A DNA stretch of 64,000 bases from Anaerolineae bacterium (lineage in GTDB: Bacteria > Chloroflexota > Anaerolineae > 4572-78 > J111). Under the pieces are notes generated by a model. The model was not told the DNA's origin. It saw nothing but the letters and a program-made list of their open reading frames with translations, and did not search any database. A program made the position numbers and the translations under genes. The stretch is taken from NCBI GenBank assembly GCA_023151115.1, contig JAKLJP010000022.1, positions 92,680 through 156,679 of the forward strand, in the 5' to 3' direction. Positions 52,451 through 60,980 of the stretch are shown here, piece after piece. How positions within the stretch are numbered: position 1 is the stretch's first letter; the number at the start of each line of letters is the position of its first letter.

Positions 52451-54619
52451 TTACTGCGCAAAGAAATACTGTTCTGGGCGGGTGTTGCCGGGGGTGCGCA
52501 GCGGCCAGTCGTTGCCGGCGCTGGTGGGCACATTGCGCAGGTTGTCGTTAACCACAACCACACCTTGCACCATCGGCGTCAGACCGACCGTGCCCATTTC
52601 CCACACGTTGTCGGCCCACAGCCGGAACAACTCCTGGGCCAGCTCAATTTGTCTAGCCCGGCTGACGGTCTTGGCCTCATCAATGATCTCGACGATGCGG
52701 GCGATGTCGGGCGGCGGTTCCAGTCCTTCGGCCCCGTTGGTGCGGTACCACTGCCCGTGCAGTTGGGCAAAGGCGATGGTCGGGCTGCTGCGCGGGTCCA
52801 TCTTGGGCTGGCCGGTGAAGGGGAAGCCGGTGGTATCTTCGTTCCAGATTTCCATCATCAAATCATTGGAGTCGCGCAGTTGGAAATGCAGGGCGCGCTC
52901 GCGGATTTCCACGTGGGCGCGAACCCCCACCTGCCCCCACTGCTGCACGGCCAATTGACCCACATCCGGCCAGGGGCCAAAGGCGGGCACAATCGAAAGT
53001 TCCAGGTCCAGCCGCTCGCCGTTGGGCAGGGTGCGGAAGCCTTCGCTGTCACGCCCGGTCAGGCCAATTTCATCCAGCAGTTGGTTGGCCAGGTCAGGGT
53101 TATACTCGGTGTATTTGTAGGCCCACTCGTCGCCCGGATAGTAGGGATGGTTGGGCGCGGGCACGGGCTGGCGGGCTTCGCCCAGCCCCAGGAAGGCCAA
53201 CTCTTTGATCTCTTCGCGGTTGAGGGCATGGGAGAGGGCAATACGGAAGTTTTTGTTGCGCAGCAATTCGCCGATGGCCGGGTTAGCCTGGTAGGTCTGG
53301 TTAAAGGTGATGGCCGCATCGGAGCCGCCAAAGGTTGACCAGGTGATAACCCGGTAGTTGCTGGTGGCTTCATTTTCAACCAGCACCGGATAATTTAACA
53401 TATTGATATGGCGGGCTTGCATGTCGAACTCGCCGGCAATGGCGGCCAGGTTGAGAGCCTGCGCGTCGGCATAGAAGGTGAAGCGAACCGCGTCCAGGTA
53501 AGGCAGTTGGTTGCCGGCCGGGTCAACACCGATGTAGTAGGGGTTGCGTTTGAGGGTAAAGACCGGGTCGGACACGCTGGAATTATCGGGCACCCAGGCG
53601 GCCATGGTCGGGCGGTCGGGGTTGAGGGTGGCAAAAACTTTGTTGGAAAAGAGTTCGACCCAGGTGTTAAAGCCGGCCTCGGTCACTTTTTGCTGCAATT
53701 CCGCCTCGGAGACGTAGTTGGGGTGGAACTGCTGCATATAGTGGGCCGGAACAAAGGACAAGTTGTTGAGCGCGCCGTCGGCCCCGTCTTTGTTGGCCAA
53801 CTCTAACAAGAGGGTGGTATTGGGCTGTTTGTAGGTCCAGCGCACGGCGGTGTCGCTGACCTTTTCGACCAGGGCGGTGGTGCCGTCCTTGTTGGTCATC
53901 CAGCCGGGCGCTTTGGGGGTCAGGTCGGTATTGAGCAGGATGTCGTTGTACCAGAACATGATGTCGTCGGCGGTGAAGGGCTGGCCGTCGGACCATTTGG
54001 CTCCCCGGCGCAGGCGAATGGTCCAACTGGTCAGATCGGGGCTGGATTCCCACCCGGCGGCGATGTGCGGAATGACCTGGCTGCCGTCGGGCGAGTTGCG
54101 GACCAGGGCATCGTAGACCACGCGGACGTAGTTGTTGGCGTCGGCCGGCCCCAGAAAGGCGCGGCGCAGCGTGCCGCCGTACTGCCCGATTTGCTCAACC
54201 ACCGGAATGATGAGCGGGTCCTGGGGCAGACGTTCCTGCACCGGCGGCAGTTCGCCCGCGGCCACCATTTCGGCCAGCATGGGCGCTTCGCTGTACAGCC
54301 CTTCGGGCAGGTTGCCGATCAAGAAGGCGTTGGCCTCTTCGGGGGTGGGCAGGTAGATGGTTGAGCCAGGCTCGACCACGTTGGGGTCTTCGATCAGGGT
54401 CAGGCTGCTGTCCTCAGCCGCCTTGAGATTGTTGTAGTAAACAATGGCGGTGTAGGCCAGTGGGTCGCCGTACTCCTTGTCGGCAATTTTGCCCAGGGTA
54501 TCGTCGGCCTGGACGATGTAGTTACTGCCCGTTTGCAGCGGCGGCGCGGCGGCCACGGTGGCCGGGATGAGCAAAGCCAACAGTAGCAGCAGGCTAATTA
54601 GATAAGATAGTTTTTTCAT
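52451..54619 (-). CDS. ABC importer substrate-binding protein with N-terminal LysM domain
   Basis: 722 residues. Residues 1-24 are a signal peptide (MKKLSYLISLLLLLALLIP then ATVAAA). Residues about 33-92 are LysM-like: YIVQADDTLGKIADKEYGD, then VYYNNLK and VVEPGSTIYLP. From about 170 the SBP_bac_5 domain follows, with WTIRLRRGAKWSDGQPFTAD and LRNKNFRIALSHALNREEI. LysM binds N-acetylglucosamine-containing glycans such as peptidoglycan or chitin, so it may anchor the receptor to the wall or help capture glycans. No lipobox Cys follows the signal peptide, consistent with LysM anchoring. It heads the opp operon. Confidence 0.9.
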   Translation of the reverse strand: MKKLSYLISLLLLLALLIPATVAAAPPLQTGSNYIVQADDTLGKIADKEYGDPLAYTAIVYYNNLKAAEDSSLTLIEDPNVVEPGSTIYLPTPEEANAFLIGNLPEGLYSEAPMLAEMVAAGELPPVQERLPQDPLIIPVVEQIGQYGGTLRRAFLGPADANNYVRVVYDALVRNSPDGSQVIPHIAAGWESSPDLTSWTIRLRRGAKWSDGQPFTADDIMFWYNDILLNTDLTPKAPGWMTNKDGTTALVEKVSDTAVRWTYKQPNTTLLLELANKDGADGALNNLSFVPAHYMQQFHPNYVSEAELQQKVTEAGFNTWVELFSNKVFATLNPDRPTMAAWVPDNSSVSDPVFTLKRNPYYIGVDPAGNQLPYLDAVRFTFYADAQALNLAAIAGEFDMQARHINMLNYPVLVENEATSNYRVITWSTFGGSDAAITFNQTYQANPAIGELLRNKNFRIALSHALNREEIKELAFLGLGEARQPVPAPNHPYYPGDEWAYKYTEYNPDLANQLLDEIGLTGRDSEGFRTLPNGERLDLELSIVPAFGPWPDVGQLAVQQWGQVGVRAHVEIRERALHFQLRDSNDLMMEIWNEDTTGFPFTGQPKMDPRSSPTIAFAQLHGQWYRTNGAEGLEPPPDIARIVEIIDEAKTVSRARQIELAQELFRLWADNVWEMGTVGLTPMVQGVVVVNDNLRNVPTSAGNDWPLRTPGNTRPEQYFFAQ

Positions 54620-55070
54620 GGGGGTACCCTTTCTCCTTTACTTTATTCTTCGTTGAATGAGGGTGGCCTATCTATTACTCACGTCTTTCGCCAGCGGTGT
54701 CCGCCCTGAATTTTAATTCGGGGCTAATAGCAGAAGTCCGCCTATGAAGCTTAGAAAAATAGTTCGGTAAAAAGTTACACAGAGAAACACGGAGGAGACG
54801 CAGAGATTCGCTGAGATTTCTCTGTGCTTTCTCCGCGAAACTCTGTGTCCCTAATTTACCGATTTATATTTATTAATCTTCATAACTCGCAAGCAAGATG
54901 GCGCTTATGGCTAATAGATAGGCGGGGCAGGTCAGGCAATGACCTACGACTATATGAGTGGATTAGGGAATTTGGTCTTTTGTGTTGTTCCTCCTTTCTC
55001 TAATAGGATCATCCATCAAGCAATTTCTGGTTGACAGCCATTCGGTGACCCAACCCATACTGTACTATGG
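54620..55070. other. Gene-free stretch upstream of the receptor gene
   Basis: It holds a CACAGAG-family inverted repeat (54765-54862). It is the likely place for the opp promoter, but no convincing -35/-10 pair or operator was found. The right half is AT-rich like the adjacent low-GC gene. Confidence 0.6.
54765..54862. repeat. Inverted repeat of the CACAGAG/TCTGTG family
   Basis: The outer TCGGTAAA/TTTACCGA arms enclose GTTACACAGAGAAACACGGA on the left and TCTCTGTGCTTTCTCCGC and CTCTGTGTCCC on the right. Confidence 0.85.
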
Positions 55071-55820
55071 TCAATAAATCTGCCCTTCATTTAATTCGAA
55101 AACTCTTAACGTTTTCTCCAATCTATTTTCATCGCAAAAACTCTTTATATCTGACCATGCTAGATAGCCATAAGAACGCACATTCCATTCCGGATAATCA
55201 ACCAGACTAACTTGAGCAAGTTCATCTTTGAAAAATCTATCTAAAGTAGCTGATAGTTCAGGCACTATAGCAACGTAATAAGTGGCTTCAAGATAACTAC
55301 TTAGCCGCTTAACAGCTTTCATTACCACAGGGTTTGTCCCAATCTTCCTTATCATCTTTTTTGAAGAATTTTTTGGAAATTCAATACCACTTTGTAAAGT
55401 TGAAATTCCATGCTGGCGCAAACAGGACACCATTCGGGCTTTATAGTATAACTGAGTAAAAAGGTTGGAAGAATGTTTAGAAGTAGCTTCTATTAAACTC
55501 CTACCGTTTATAAATTTTCTGAATTCCTTCTTAATCGTCCATTGACTCGCTTGTGATAGTTTAACTTTAGCTTCCATGAATATTGAAATTTTATTTCGTC
55601 CTGTGTTGATAAGAGCCAAAACATCAGCATCACCGAAGTCAGAGAAAGATTGCTCAATTAAAATCTCGGCTTCAAAAACAGGAGGTATGATCTCGTTTAG
55701 GAAGGGAAATCGTACTCGTGACAGGAGGGCGTCAAGTAAGGACTCCGAAGCCGGCGAATACGTGATTTCGTAAAATAGGGCATTAATGATTCCTCTTTCT
55801 GAATATCCAACTGTTTCCAT
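55071..55820 (-). CDS. Uncharacterised protein with PD-(D/E)XK nuclease-like motif, low GC
   Basis: 249 residues, no family recognised. FGDADVLALINTGRNKISIF followed directly by MEAKVK gives D-(about 20)-E-x-K across two predicted strands, the arrangement of PD-(D/E)XK nucleases. The rest is mixed alpha/beta and the C-terminus is rich in aromatic residues. Base composition is clearly more AT-rich than all neighbours and codon use differs (many AAA, ATT, TTA), which suggests recent transfer. It sits between nagB and the opp operon without an evident functional link. A restriction or defence-type nuclease is possible but unproved. Confidence 0.7.
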   Translation of the reverse strand: METVGYSERGIINALFYEITYSPASESLLDALLSRVRFPFLNEIIPPVFEAEILIEQSFSDFGDADVLALINTGRNKISIFMEAKVKLSQASQWTIKKEFRKFINGRSLIEATSKHSSNLFTQLYYKARMVSCLRQHGISTLQSGIEFPKNSSKKMIRKIGTNPVVMKAVKRLSSYLEATYYVAIVPELSATLDRFFKDELAQVSLVDYPEWNVRSYGYLAWSDIKSFCDENRLEKTLRVFELNEGQIY

Positions 55821-55861
55821 ACCACAATTGTTTGAAACCGAGAGTATCTTTCACAATAGAA

Positions 55862-56638
55862 CTACAACTTCCCCGCCGACTCCCCATCCAAATACAGCCG
55901 CGCATACCCCACCTGCCGCAGAATCGAGCCGGGGTGATCTTCACTGATCGGTTCGGTCAGGCAGGCGCGGACGGCTTCGGCTTTGCGGGCCTCCGGCACA
56001 ATGCACAGAATCCGTTTCGGGGCCAGCAGGGCCGGGATGGTCAGGGTGATGGCATGAGTGGGCACTTCGGCCAGGGAACCAAAATGGCCTTCACCAACCT
56101 GCTGGCGGCGGCTGGCTTCGGCCAGGGCGACGACCTTAACCCAGACCGGGTCGTTGAACAGGGCGTAGGGCGGGTCGTTGAAGGCGATGTGGCCGTTCTC
56201 GCCCCAGCCCAGGGCGACCATGTCGGCGGGGTGGGCGCGTAATAGGCTTTCATATTCGCGGCAGATGGCTTCTTCGTGGCCCTGCCGGCCGGAGATCGGG
56301 TAAAAGGCTTTGACCGTGACAAAATCAAGAAAGTGGCGCTGCAAAAAGAGGGGGAAGCTGGCCGGGTGGCGGGGGTCGAGGCCCAGGTATTCGTCCATGT
56401 GAAAGACGCATACTTTGGACCAGTCAATCCCCGGTAGATTCCGTAAGGCTTCTAAAAAGGTCAACTGCGAGTTGCCGGTGGCCAGGATGACGTTGGCTTC
56501 GCCTCTGGCGGCAATGGCCTGGTTGATGATGTCGCGGGCATCGAAAGCAGCGGCCTGGCCCATTTCCTGGTTGCTGCGATAAATGGCCACGGGAAGCTGC
56601 TCGTATTGCATTATTTTAAGCGGTTCGATGGGATTCAC
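55862..56638 (-). CDS. nagB: Glucosamine-6-phosphate deaminase/isomerase
   Basis: 258 residues. VILATGNSQLTFLEAL is the phosphate-binding loop, VFHMDEYLGLDP holds the catalytic Asp, and GWGENGHIAFNDPP contains the ring-opening His and its partner Glu. It converts glucosamine-6-phosphate to fructose-6-phosphate and ammonia. The GTG at 56638 has AGGTG upstream; the ATG nine codons in is an alternative. It lies just after a LacI-type regulator, so the locus probably responds to an amino sugar. No NagA deacetylase is visible. Confidence 0.88.
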   Translation of the reverse strand: MNPIEPLKIMQYEQLPVAIYRSNQEMGQAAAFDARDIINQAIAARGEANVILATGNSQLTFLEALRNLPGIDWSKVCVFHMDEYLGLDPRHPASFPLFLQRHFLDFVTVKAFYPISGRQGHEEAICREYESLLRAHPADMVALGWGENGHIAFNDPPYALFNDPVWVKVVALAEASRRQQVGEGHFGSLAEVPTHAITLTIPALLAPKRILCIVPEARKAEAVRACLTEPISEDHPGSILRQVGYARLYLDGESAGKL

Positions 56639-56660
56639 AGTAATTCACCTGAATAAAATA

Positions 56661-56757
56661 TTACACAGAGATGCACAGAGAAGGCACAGAGGTTCTCAGA
56701 GAAAAATTTATAAGTCCTCGGTGTACCTCTGTGAAACCTCTGCGTAACTCTGTGTTC
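56661..56757. repeat. Inverted repeat of the CACAGAG/TCTGTG family overlapping the LacI gene
   Basis: TTACACAGAGATGCACAGAG and AAGGCACAGAGG are mirrored by ACCTCTGTGAAACCTCTGCG and AACTCTGTG. Its right arm encodes the last 16 or so residues of the LacI-type regulator. Confidence 0.85.
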
Positions 56758-57805
56758 CTGAAGCTGGCTCGCTTGACTCCCGCACAATCAGGGAACAGGG
56801 CAAAAGCACCTGCTCCGGGGGCCGGTGCGGTTCGGCCAGGCGGGTCAGGAGCATTTCGATGGCTCGCTGGCCAGCTTCGATAATCGGCACGCCGACGGTG
56901 GTCAGGGCCGGGTTGAGAAAAGTGCAAAAGGGTTGGTTGTCGGTGCCGATGACGGCCACATCCTGGGGCACGCGCAGCCCAGCCCGCTGGAGGGTCCGCA
57001 AAACCACCGCGGCGACAATGTCATTGGAAGCAAGAATCGCCGTTGGCGGGGGCGATGCTGCCAGCAGGCGCCGGGTGGCCTGAACCCACGTTTCCGGGGA
57101 GGCTTCAAAATCGGCCAGTTGCACGTAATCTTCATTGTATTCCAGGCCGTACTGTTGCAGCGCCCGGCGATAGCCTTTCAGCCGTTCGGTGGAACTGCGC
57201 CGGCTGGCCGGGCCACGCAGCAAGGCAATACAGTGATGTCCATGCTGGACCAGGTAGGTCACAGCGGCAATAGTTCCACCCATGTTATCCCAGTGAATCT
57301 GATCGAAGTTCAGTTGATGGGTAATGGTGCGATTAATAATGACAATCGGTGGCGCGGAGAGCGGCAGCCGGGTGAGATATTCGTCGTCAACGTAGAGCGA
57401 GGTAGAGAGAAAGATGATGCCGTCAACCTGTTTTTCTAGCAGCAAATTGACGGCCTGTTGTTCGTCGGCCAGGTTTTGGGCGCTGCAAAGCAGTACATTG
57501 TAGCCCGCGTTACGGGCGATTGGTTCGATAAAATGGAGCGCCTGGAGAAATAACGGGGTTTCAATCTCGGCAATAATGAGACCAATAGTGGCCGTTTGGC
57601 TGGTAACAAGGCTGCGCGCCACCCGGCTGGGGCGATAATTGAGCGAATGAATCGCTTCCTGGATACGCAGGAGGGTGGGTTCAGCCATGGCTTCGGTGCG
57701 CTGGTTGAGCGCGTTAGACACCGTTGTGACTGACACTCCTGCGGCTTGAGCCACATCCTTGATGGTGACTCGTTTGGCTGGTCGCTGCCGAGATAGGGAC
57801 CCCAT
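56708..57805 (-). CDS. LacI-family transcriptional regulator
   Basis: 365 residues. VTIKDVAQAAGVSVTTVSNAL is a perfect LacI headpiece, followed by the hinge helix (NYRPSRVARSL) and a periplasmic-binding-like sensor (TIGLIIAEIETPLFLQ, DVAVIGTDNQPFCTFLNP). The ordinary family C-terminus ends near LIVRES; the final GTQSYAEVSQRYTEDL is translated from a palindromic intergenic repeat. Two AACGTT-centred sites lie 20-46 bp upstream of the start, so it probably regulates itself along with nagB and perhaps the opp operon. The inducer is likely a sugar or sugar phosphate. Confidence 0.92.
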   Translation of the reverse strand: MGSLSRQRPAKRVTIKDVAQAAGVSVTTVSNALNQRTEAMAEPTLLRIQEAIHSLNYRPSRVARSLVTSQTATIGLIIAEIETPLFLQALHFIEPIARNAGYNVLLCSAQNLADEQQAVNLLLEKQVDGIIFLSTSLYVDDEYLTRLPLSAPPIVIINRTITHQLNFDQIHWDNMGGTIAAVTYLVQHGHHCIALLRGPASRRSSTERLKGYRRALQQYGLEYNEDYVQLADFEASPETWVQATRRLLAASPPPTAILASNDIVAAVVLRTLQRAGLRVPQDVAVIGTDNQPFCTFLNPALTTVGVPIIEAGQRAIEMLLTRLAEPHRPPEQVLLPCSLIVRESSEPASGTQSYAEVSQRYTEDL

Positions 57806-57826
57806 TGTTGCCCCGATGGAATGAGA

Positions 57827-57851
57827 TGAAACGTTACACTAAAACGTTACA
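57827..57851 (-). promoter_or_regulatory. Paired LacI-type operator half-palindromes
   Basis: TGAAACGTTACA (57827-57838) and TAAAACGTTACA (57840-57851) are tandem, each centred on AACGTT. The first is palindromic at 10 of 12 positions. Their distance from the regulator start fits autoregulation. Confidence 0.6.
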
Positions 57852-57959
57852 CCTAGAATAACATGGTTTTAGGAGGCTGTCAATATTAACTTCAGCATAA
57901 TTTATTCACCGCTTAACCCGTACTGTCTTTAAGGCTGAGGCTGAGTCTAAGGCTAAGAA

Positions 57960-58118
57960 CAACTTAGTACAGCTTTGCCTTAGTTCGTGACGAAATCAAG
58001 GCGAGTAGATACCTCCACAGAAGTCATATCATTCCGACCGGAGGGAGGAATCTTCGTTATCACCGCCGAAAATGTTATAGCGAGCAAGAAGATTTCTCGC
58101 TGGCGCTCGAAATGACAT
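57960..58118. repeat. ~150-bp direct repeat, copy 1, with inverted-repeat core
   Basis: It begins AACTTAGTACAGCTT and ends CGCTGGCGCTCGAAATGACAT. The core forms an inverted repeat (CATTCCGACC against GGCGCTCGAAATG). Confidence 0.8.
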
Positions 58119-58174
58119 CTCAGGAAACGGATACATTAAATCGTGACGAATTTATGCAATCCTGTACTTAGTAC

Positions 58175-58255
58175 CAATACATTTCAAATAAGGCTGTAGC
58201 ATAGGGCCTTGTGCCCGCCCACAAGGGGCTAAACTACGTTATTTGAAAAGTATTG
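58175..58255. repeat. 81-bp palindromic interspersed repeat, copy B
   Basis: CAATACATTTCAAATAA and TTATTTGAAAAGTATTG are the ends (16 of 17 paired), with the same CTTGTG-CCCGCC-CACAAG centre as copy A at 7560-7632. It lies between two direct repeats. Confidence 0.85.
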
Positions 58256-58401
58256 AACTTAGTACAGCTTCCGAAATCAAGGCAAGCAGGCGCCTGCACG
58301 AAAATCATGTCATTCCGACCGCAAGGAGGAATCTTCGTTGCTACTATCTAAAATATTATGGCGAGCAAAAAGATTTCTCGCTGGCGCTCGAAATGACATG
58401 T
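58256..58401. repeat. ~150-bp direct repeat, copy 2
   Basis: It carries the same words in the same order as 57960-58118, roughly 80 percent alike by eye. It ends 4 bp before the uxaC stop codon. Confidence 0.8.
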
Positions 58402-58404
58402 TTT

Positions 58405-59820
58405 TTACAGATGATACGCCCTTTTAGCCAGTCCATAAGCCAGTTCGTGGACCATCTCGTGGCCCTCGGCCTCATCCACTATTCCCTGGACTACCAGACC
58501 GGCCACCCAATTGCTGGCGGCCCGCCGCCATAAATCGTGCCGGGCGGGGATGGAGGGAAAGGCGCGGGTGTCATCGTTGAAACCAACGGTGTTGTACAGG
58601 CCGGCGGTTTCCATCACCTGGTCGAAGAAACGGCGCAGCCCGTTGAGGCTGTCGTGGAACCACCAGGGCGGGCCGAGTTTGACCGCCGGGTAATGGCCGG
58701 CCAGGGGGGCCAGTTCGCGGGCATAAGTGGTTTCATCCAAATTGAACAGAATCAGGGTCAGGCCGGTCTCGTTGCCGTATTTGCGCAGCAGCGGGGCCAG
58801 GTTGCGGGTAAATTCAGTGGTGATGGGGATATCCGCGCCCATATCCAGCCCAAAACGTTCAAAGACGCGCGGGTTGTGGTTGCGGTAGGAGCCGATATGA
58901 AGCTGCATGACCAAACCATCGTCCAGGCTCATACGGGCCATTTCGATGAGCATGTGGCCGGTAAAACGCTGCGCGTCTTCGGCAGTGGCCTGGCCTTTTA
59001 AGGCGCGTTGATATATGGTTTCCGCTTCGCCCGGCGAAAGCTCCCCCGTATAGGCGGTCAAAGCGGCGTGGTCGGTGGCGGCTGCGCCCATTGTTTTGAA
59101 GTAGGCGCGGCGGTTTTCCAAAGCCTGAATGTAGCGGGGGTAGCTGTCAACCGTTATGCCCGATACCTCGCTCAGCCGGTCAAGCTGCGGCCGCCAGTCA
59201 GGATGGTCCAAATTGACCACCGCATCGGGGCGGAAGGTCGGCAAAATCCGGCCCGACCAGCCCGACTCGCGAATAGCCTGATGCTGTTCCAACGGGTCGG
59301 TGGCGGCGTCGGTGGTGCAGAGCACTTCGACATTAAAACGCTCAAAGAGCAGGCGCGGCTTAAAATCGGGGGCGCTCAGCCGGGCGGCGATTTGATCGTA
59401 AATTTCCTGGGCGTTTGCGCCGTTCAACTTTTCATTGAGGCCAAACAAGTCGTGCAGTTCATGGTTGAGCCACATGCCGGTGGGTGTCCCGCGGAAGAGG
59501 TGGAAATTCTCGGCAAAAATTTGCCAGATTTTGCGGTGATCTTGTTCCACCTCACCGCCGTCGCGCCGGGGGATACCGAGCGTTTCCATGGGGATACCCT
59601 GCGAATAGAGCATCCGAAAAATGTAATGATCGGGGATGAGGAACAGTTCGGTCGGTGAGCCGAAGGTGTAATTTGGGTCGGCAAACAATTTGGGGTTAAC
59701 GTGGCCATGCGGGCAGATCAACGGCAGATGGGCTACAGGTTCATAAAGCCGGGCAGCGATTTCCTTTTGTCGAGAATCGGGGCCGAAATAGCGGTCTTGA
59801 GGTAAAAACGAATCACTCAT
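58405..59820 (-). CDS. uxaC: Glucuronate isomerase
   Basis: 471 residues, the standard UxaC length. CPHGHVNPKLFADP (metal-binding His pair) near the N-terminus, the FERFNVEVLCTTDAATDPL segment, MQLHIGSYRNHN and HDSLNGLRRFFDQVMETAGLYNTVGFNDDTRAF (family C-terminal signature, quoted as landmarks HDSLNG and GFNDDTRAF) identify it. It interconverts glucuronate/fructuronate or galacturonate/tagaturonate in the cytoplasm. The next step, an oxidoreductase (UxaB/UxuB), is not present here. It is upstream of the LacI-type regulator on the same strand, supporting uronate plus amino-sugar use at this locus. Confidence 0.93.
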   Translation of the reverse strand: MSDSFLPQDRYFGPDSRQKEIAARLYEPVAHLPLICPHGHVNPKLFADPNYTFGSPTELFLIPDHYIFRMLYSQGIPMETLGIPRRDGGEVEQDHRKIWQIFAENFHLFRGTPTGMWLNHELHDLFGLNEKLNGANAQEIYDQIAARLSAPDFKPRLLFERFNVEVLCTTDAATDPLEQHQAIRESGWSGRILPTFRPDAVVNLDHPDWRPQLDRLSEVSGITVDSYPRYIQALENRRAYFKTMGAAATDHAALTAYTGELSPGEAETIYQRALKGQATAEDAQRFTGHMLIEMARMSLDDGLVMQLHIGSYRNHNPRVFERFGLDMGADIPITTEFTRNLAPLLRKYGNETGLTLILFNLDETTYARELAPLAGHYPAVKLGPPWWFHDSLNGLRRFFDQVMETAGLYNTVGFNDDTRAFPSIPARHDLWRRAASNWVAGLVVQGIVDEAEGHEMVHELAYGLAKRAYHL

Positions 59821-59907
59821 GGTCGGTCGCTCCTTTGCGATAAAATTAATCAGAATGGCAGAGCAGTCAAACTATTAGCTCCCCTACTTTAACAAAAAAT
59901 AGGGCAC

Positions 59908-59961
59908 GCAAAGTCGCAAAGTCGCAAAGAATTTATTAAGACTTGGCGTCTTGGCGTGAAA
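59908..59961. repeat. Inverted word repeat (AAGTCGC / GACTTGGCGTC)
   Basis: CACGCAAAGTCGCAAAGTCG on the left is mirrored loosely by GACTTGGCGTCTTGGCGTG on the right. It lies upstream of uxaC. Confidence 0.65.
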
Positions 59962-60029
59962 AAATCCGGGCGAGTGGAGTCGAACTATTTTAACACGGAG
60001 CAGCCTGGACTCAAAACAAGCGCAAAGAC

Positions 60030-60953
60030 TCATTTTCTATTTTGCGGCGAAGACTGGCGGTCTAACCCCTGATCTTCCCAGGAAATAGGATCATCGAGTG
60101 GTTCGAGATGGGTAAAAACAGTGGTATTGGGCAAAGCTCCGCGCACCTCGGCTTCGATCTGTTCCAGGAGTTTGTGGCCGTGCTGCACGGTCCAGTGACC
60201 GGGCACAAGCACATGAAACGAGACAAAGCGGCGCGCCCCCGATTGGCGCGTCCGCAGGGCGTGGATTTGGAGATCAGGCTGCTGATACCGCTCAAGCACC
60301 GACTGCACAGTAGCCAACTCCTCGGCGGGCAGGGACGTATCCATCAGCCCCAACACCGAAGCCCAAACAATGCGCCCGCCTGACCAGACAATATTCGCAG
60401 CCACTACCAGCGCAATCAGCGGGTCAAGGAAAGTCCAGCCGGTCAGAGCAACCACGCCCACGCCGGTCAGAACACCGACAGAAGTCCAGACATCGGTTAA
60501 CAAGTGGCGGGCGTTGGCTTCGAGGGTAATCGAGTTGTGCTGCCGGCCGGCCCGGAGCAAAATCAGGGCCACGCCCAGGTTGATCAGCGAAGCGGCCACA
60601 GACACGCCCAGGCCCAGGCCCACCTGTTCCAGGGGCTTTGGATCAAACAACCGTTGGATTGCGGTATAGCCAATACTGGCCGCTGCCACCAGGATGAGGG
60701 TTCCTTCAACCCCGCTGGAAAAATATTCGGCTTTGCTGTGGCCATAAGCGTGGTCTTCGTCGGCGGGCCGGACGGCAACCGTGAGCACAGCCAGGGCGAT
60801 CACCGCGCCGACCAGGTTAACCAGCGACTCGAGCGCATCCGACAGCAGCCCCACCGAGCCGGTCAAGAAGTAGGCCAGCGTCTTCAAACCGATGGTTAAC
60901 AAGGCAGCCCCAATGGATAACCAGGCAAAACGAGTCAAAGGTGATGGGTTCAT
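60030..60953 (-). CDS. Cation diffusion facilitator (CDF) family metal exporter
   Basis: 307 residues with six membrane helices then a cytoplasmic ferredoxin-like domain. [18 protein letters not shown] in helix 2 and [15 protein letters not shown] in helix 5 supply the metal site (Asp and H-x-x-x-D). [18 protein letters not shown] is the conserved loop after helix 2. Ala-Leu-Glu replaces the His-x-x-x-Asp seen in zinc exporters of helix 2, a variant found in the Fe/Zn and Mn subgroups. It exports divalent metal against protons. It stands alone between inverted repeats. Confidence 0.92.
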   Translation of the reverse strand: MNPSPLTRFAWLSIGAALLTIGLKTLAYFLTGSVGLLSDALESLVNLVGAVIALAVLTVAVRPADEDHAYGHSKAEYFSSGVEGTLILVAAASIGYTAIQRLFDPKPLEQVGLGLGVSVAASLINLGVALILLRAGRQHNSITLEANARHLLTDVWTSVGVLTGVGVVALTGWTFLDPLIALVVAANIVWSGGRIVWASVLGLMDTSLPAEELATVQSVLERYQQPDLQIHALRTRQSGARRFVSFHVLVPGHWTVQHGHKLLEQIEAEVRGALPNTTVFTHLEPLDDPISWEDQGLDRQSSPQNRK

Positions 60954-60980
60954 AAATGGTCTACCTTATAACTATTTACC

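Larger units (their letters stand above)
57806..58404. other. Gene-free stretch with operators and several repeats
   Basis: From left: two LacI-type sites, a CTAAGGCTGAG word repeat (57929-57956), and a ~150-bp sequence present twice (57960-58118 and 58256-58401) with an 81-bp palindromic element between. No coding frame is supported. Confidence 0.75.

Noticed and set aside
47764..54619. Dedicated peptide importer
   Set aside because: Opp-type sequence alone cannot separate peptide from oligosaccharide cargo; the sugar genes around it favour the latter, so I left the cargo open.
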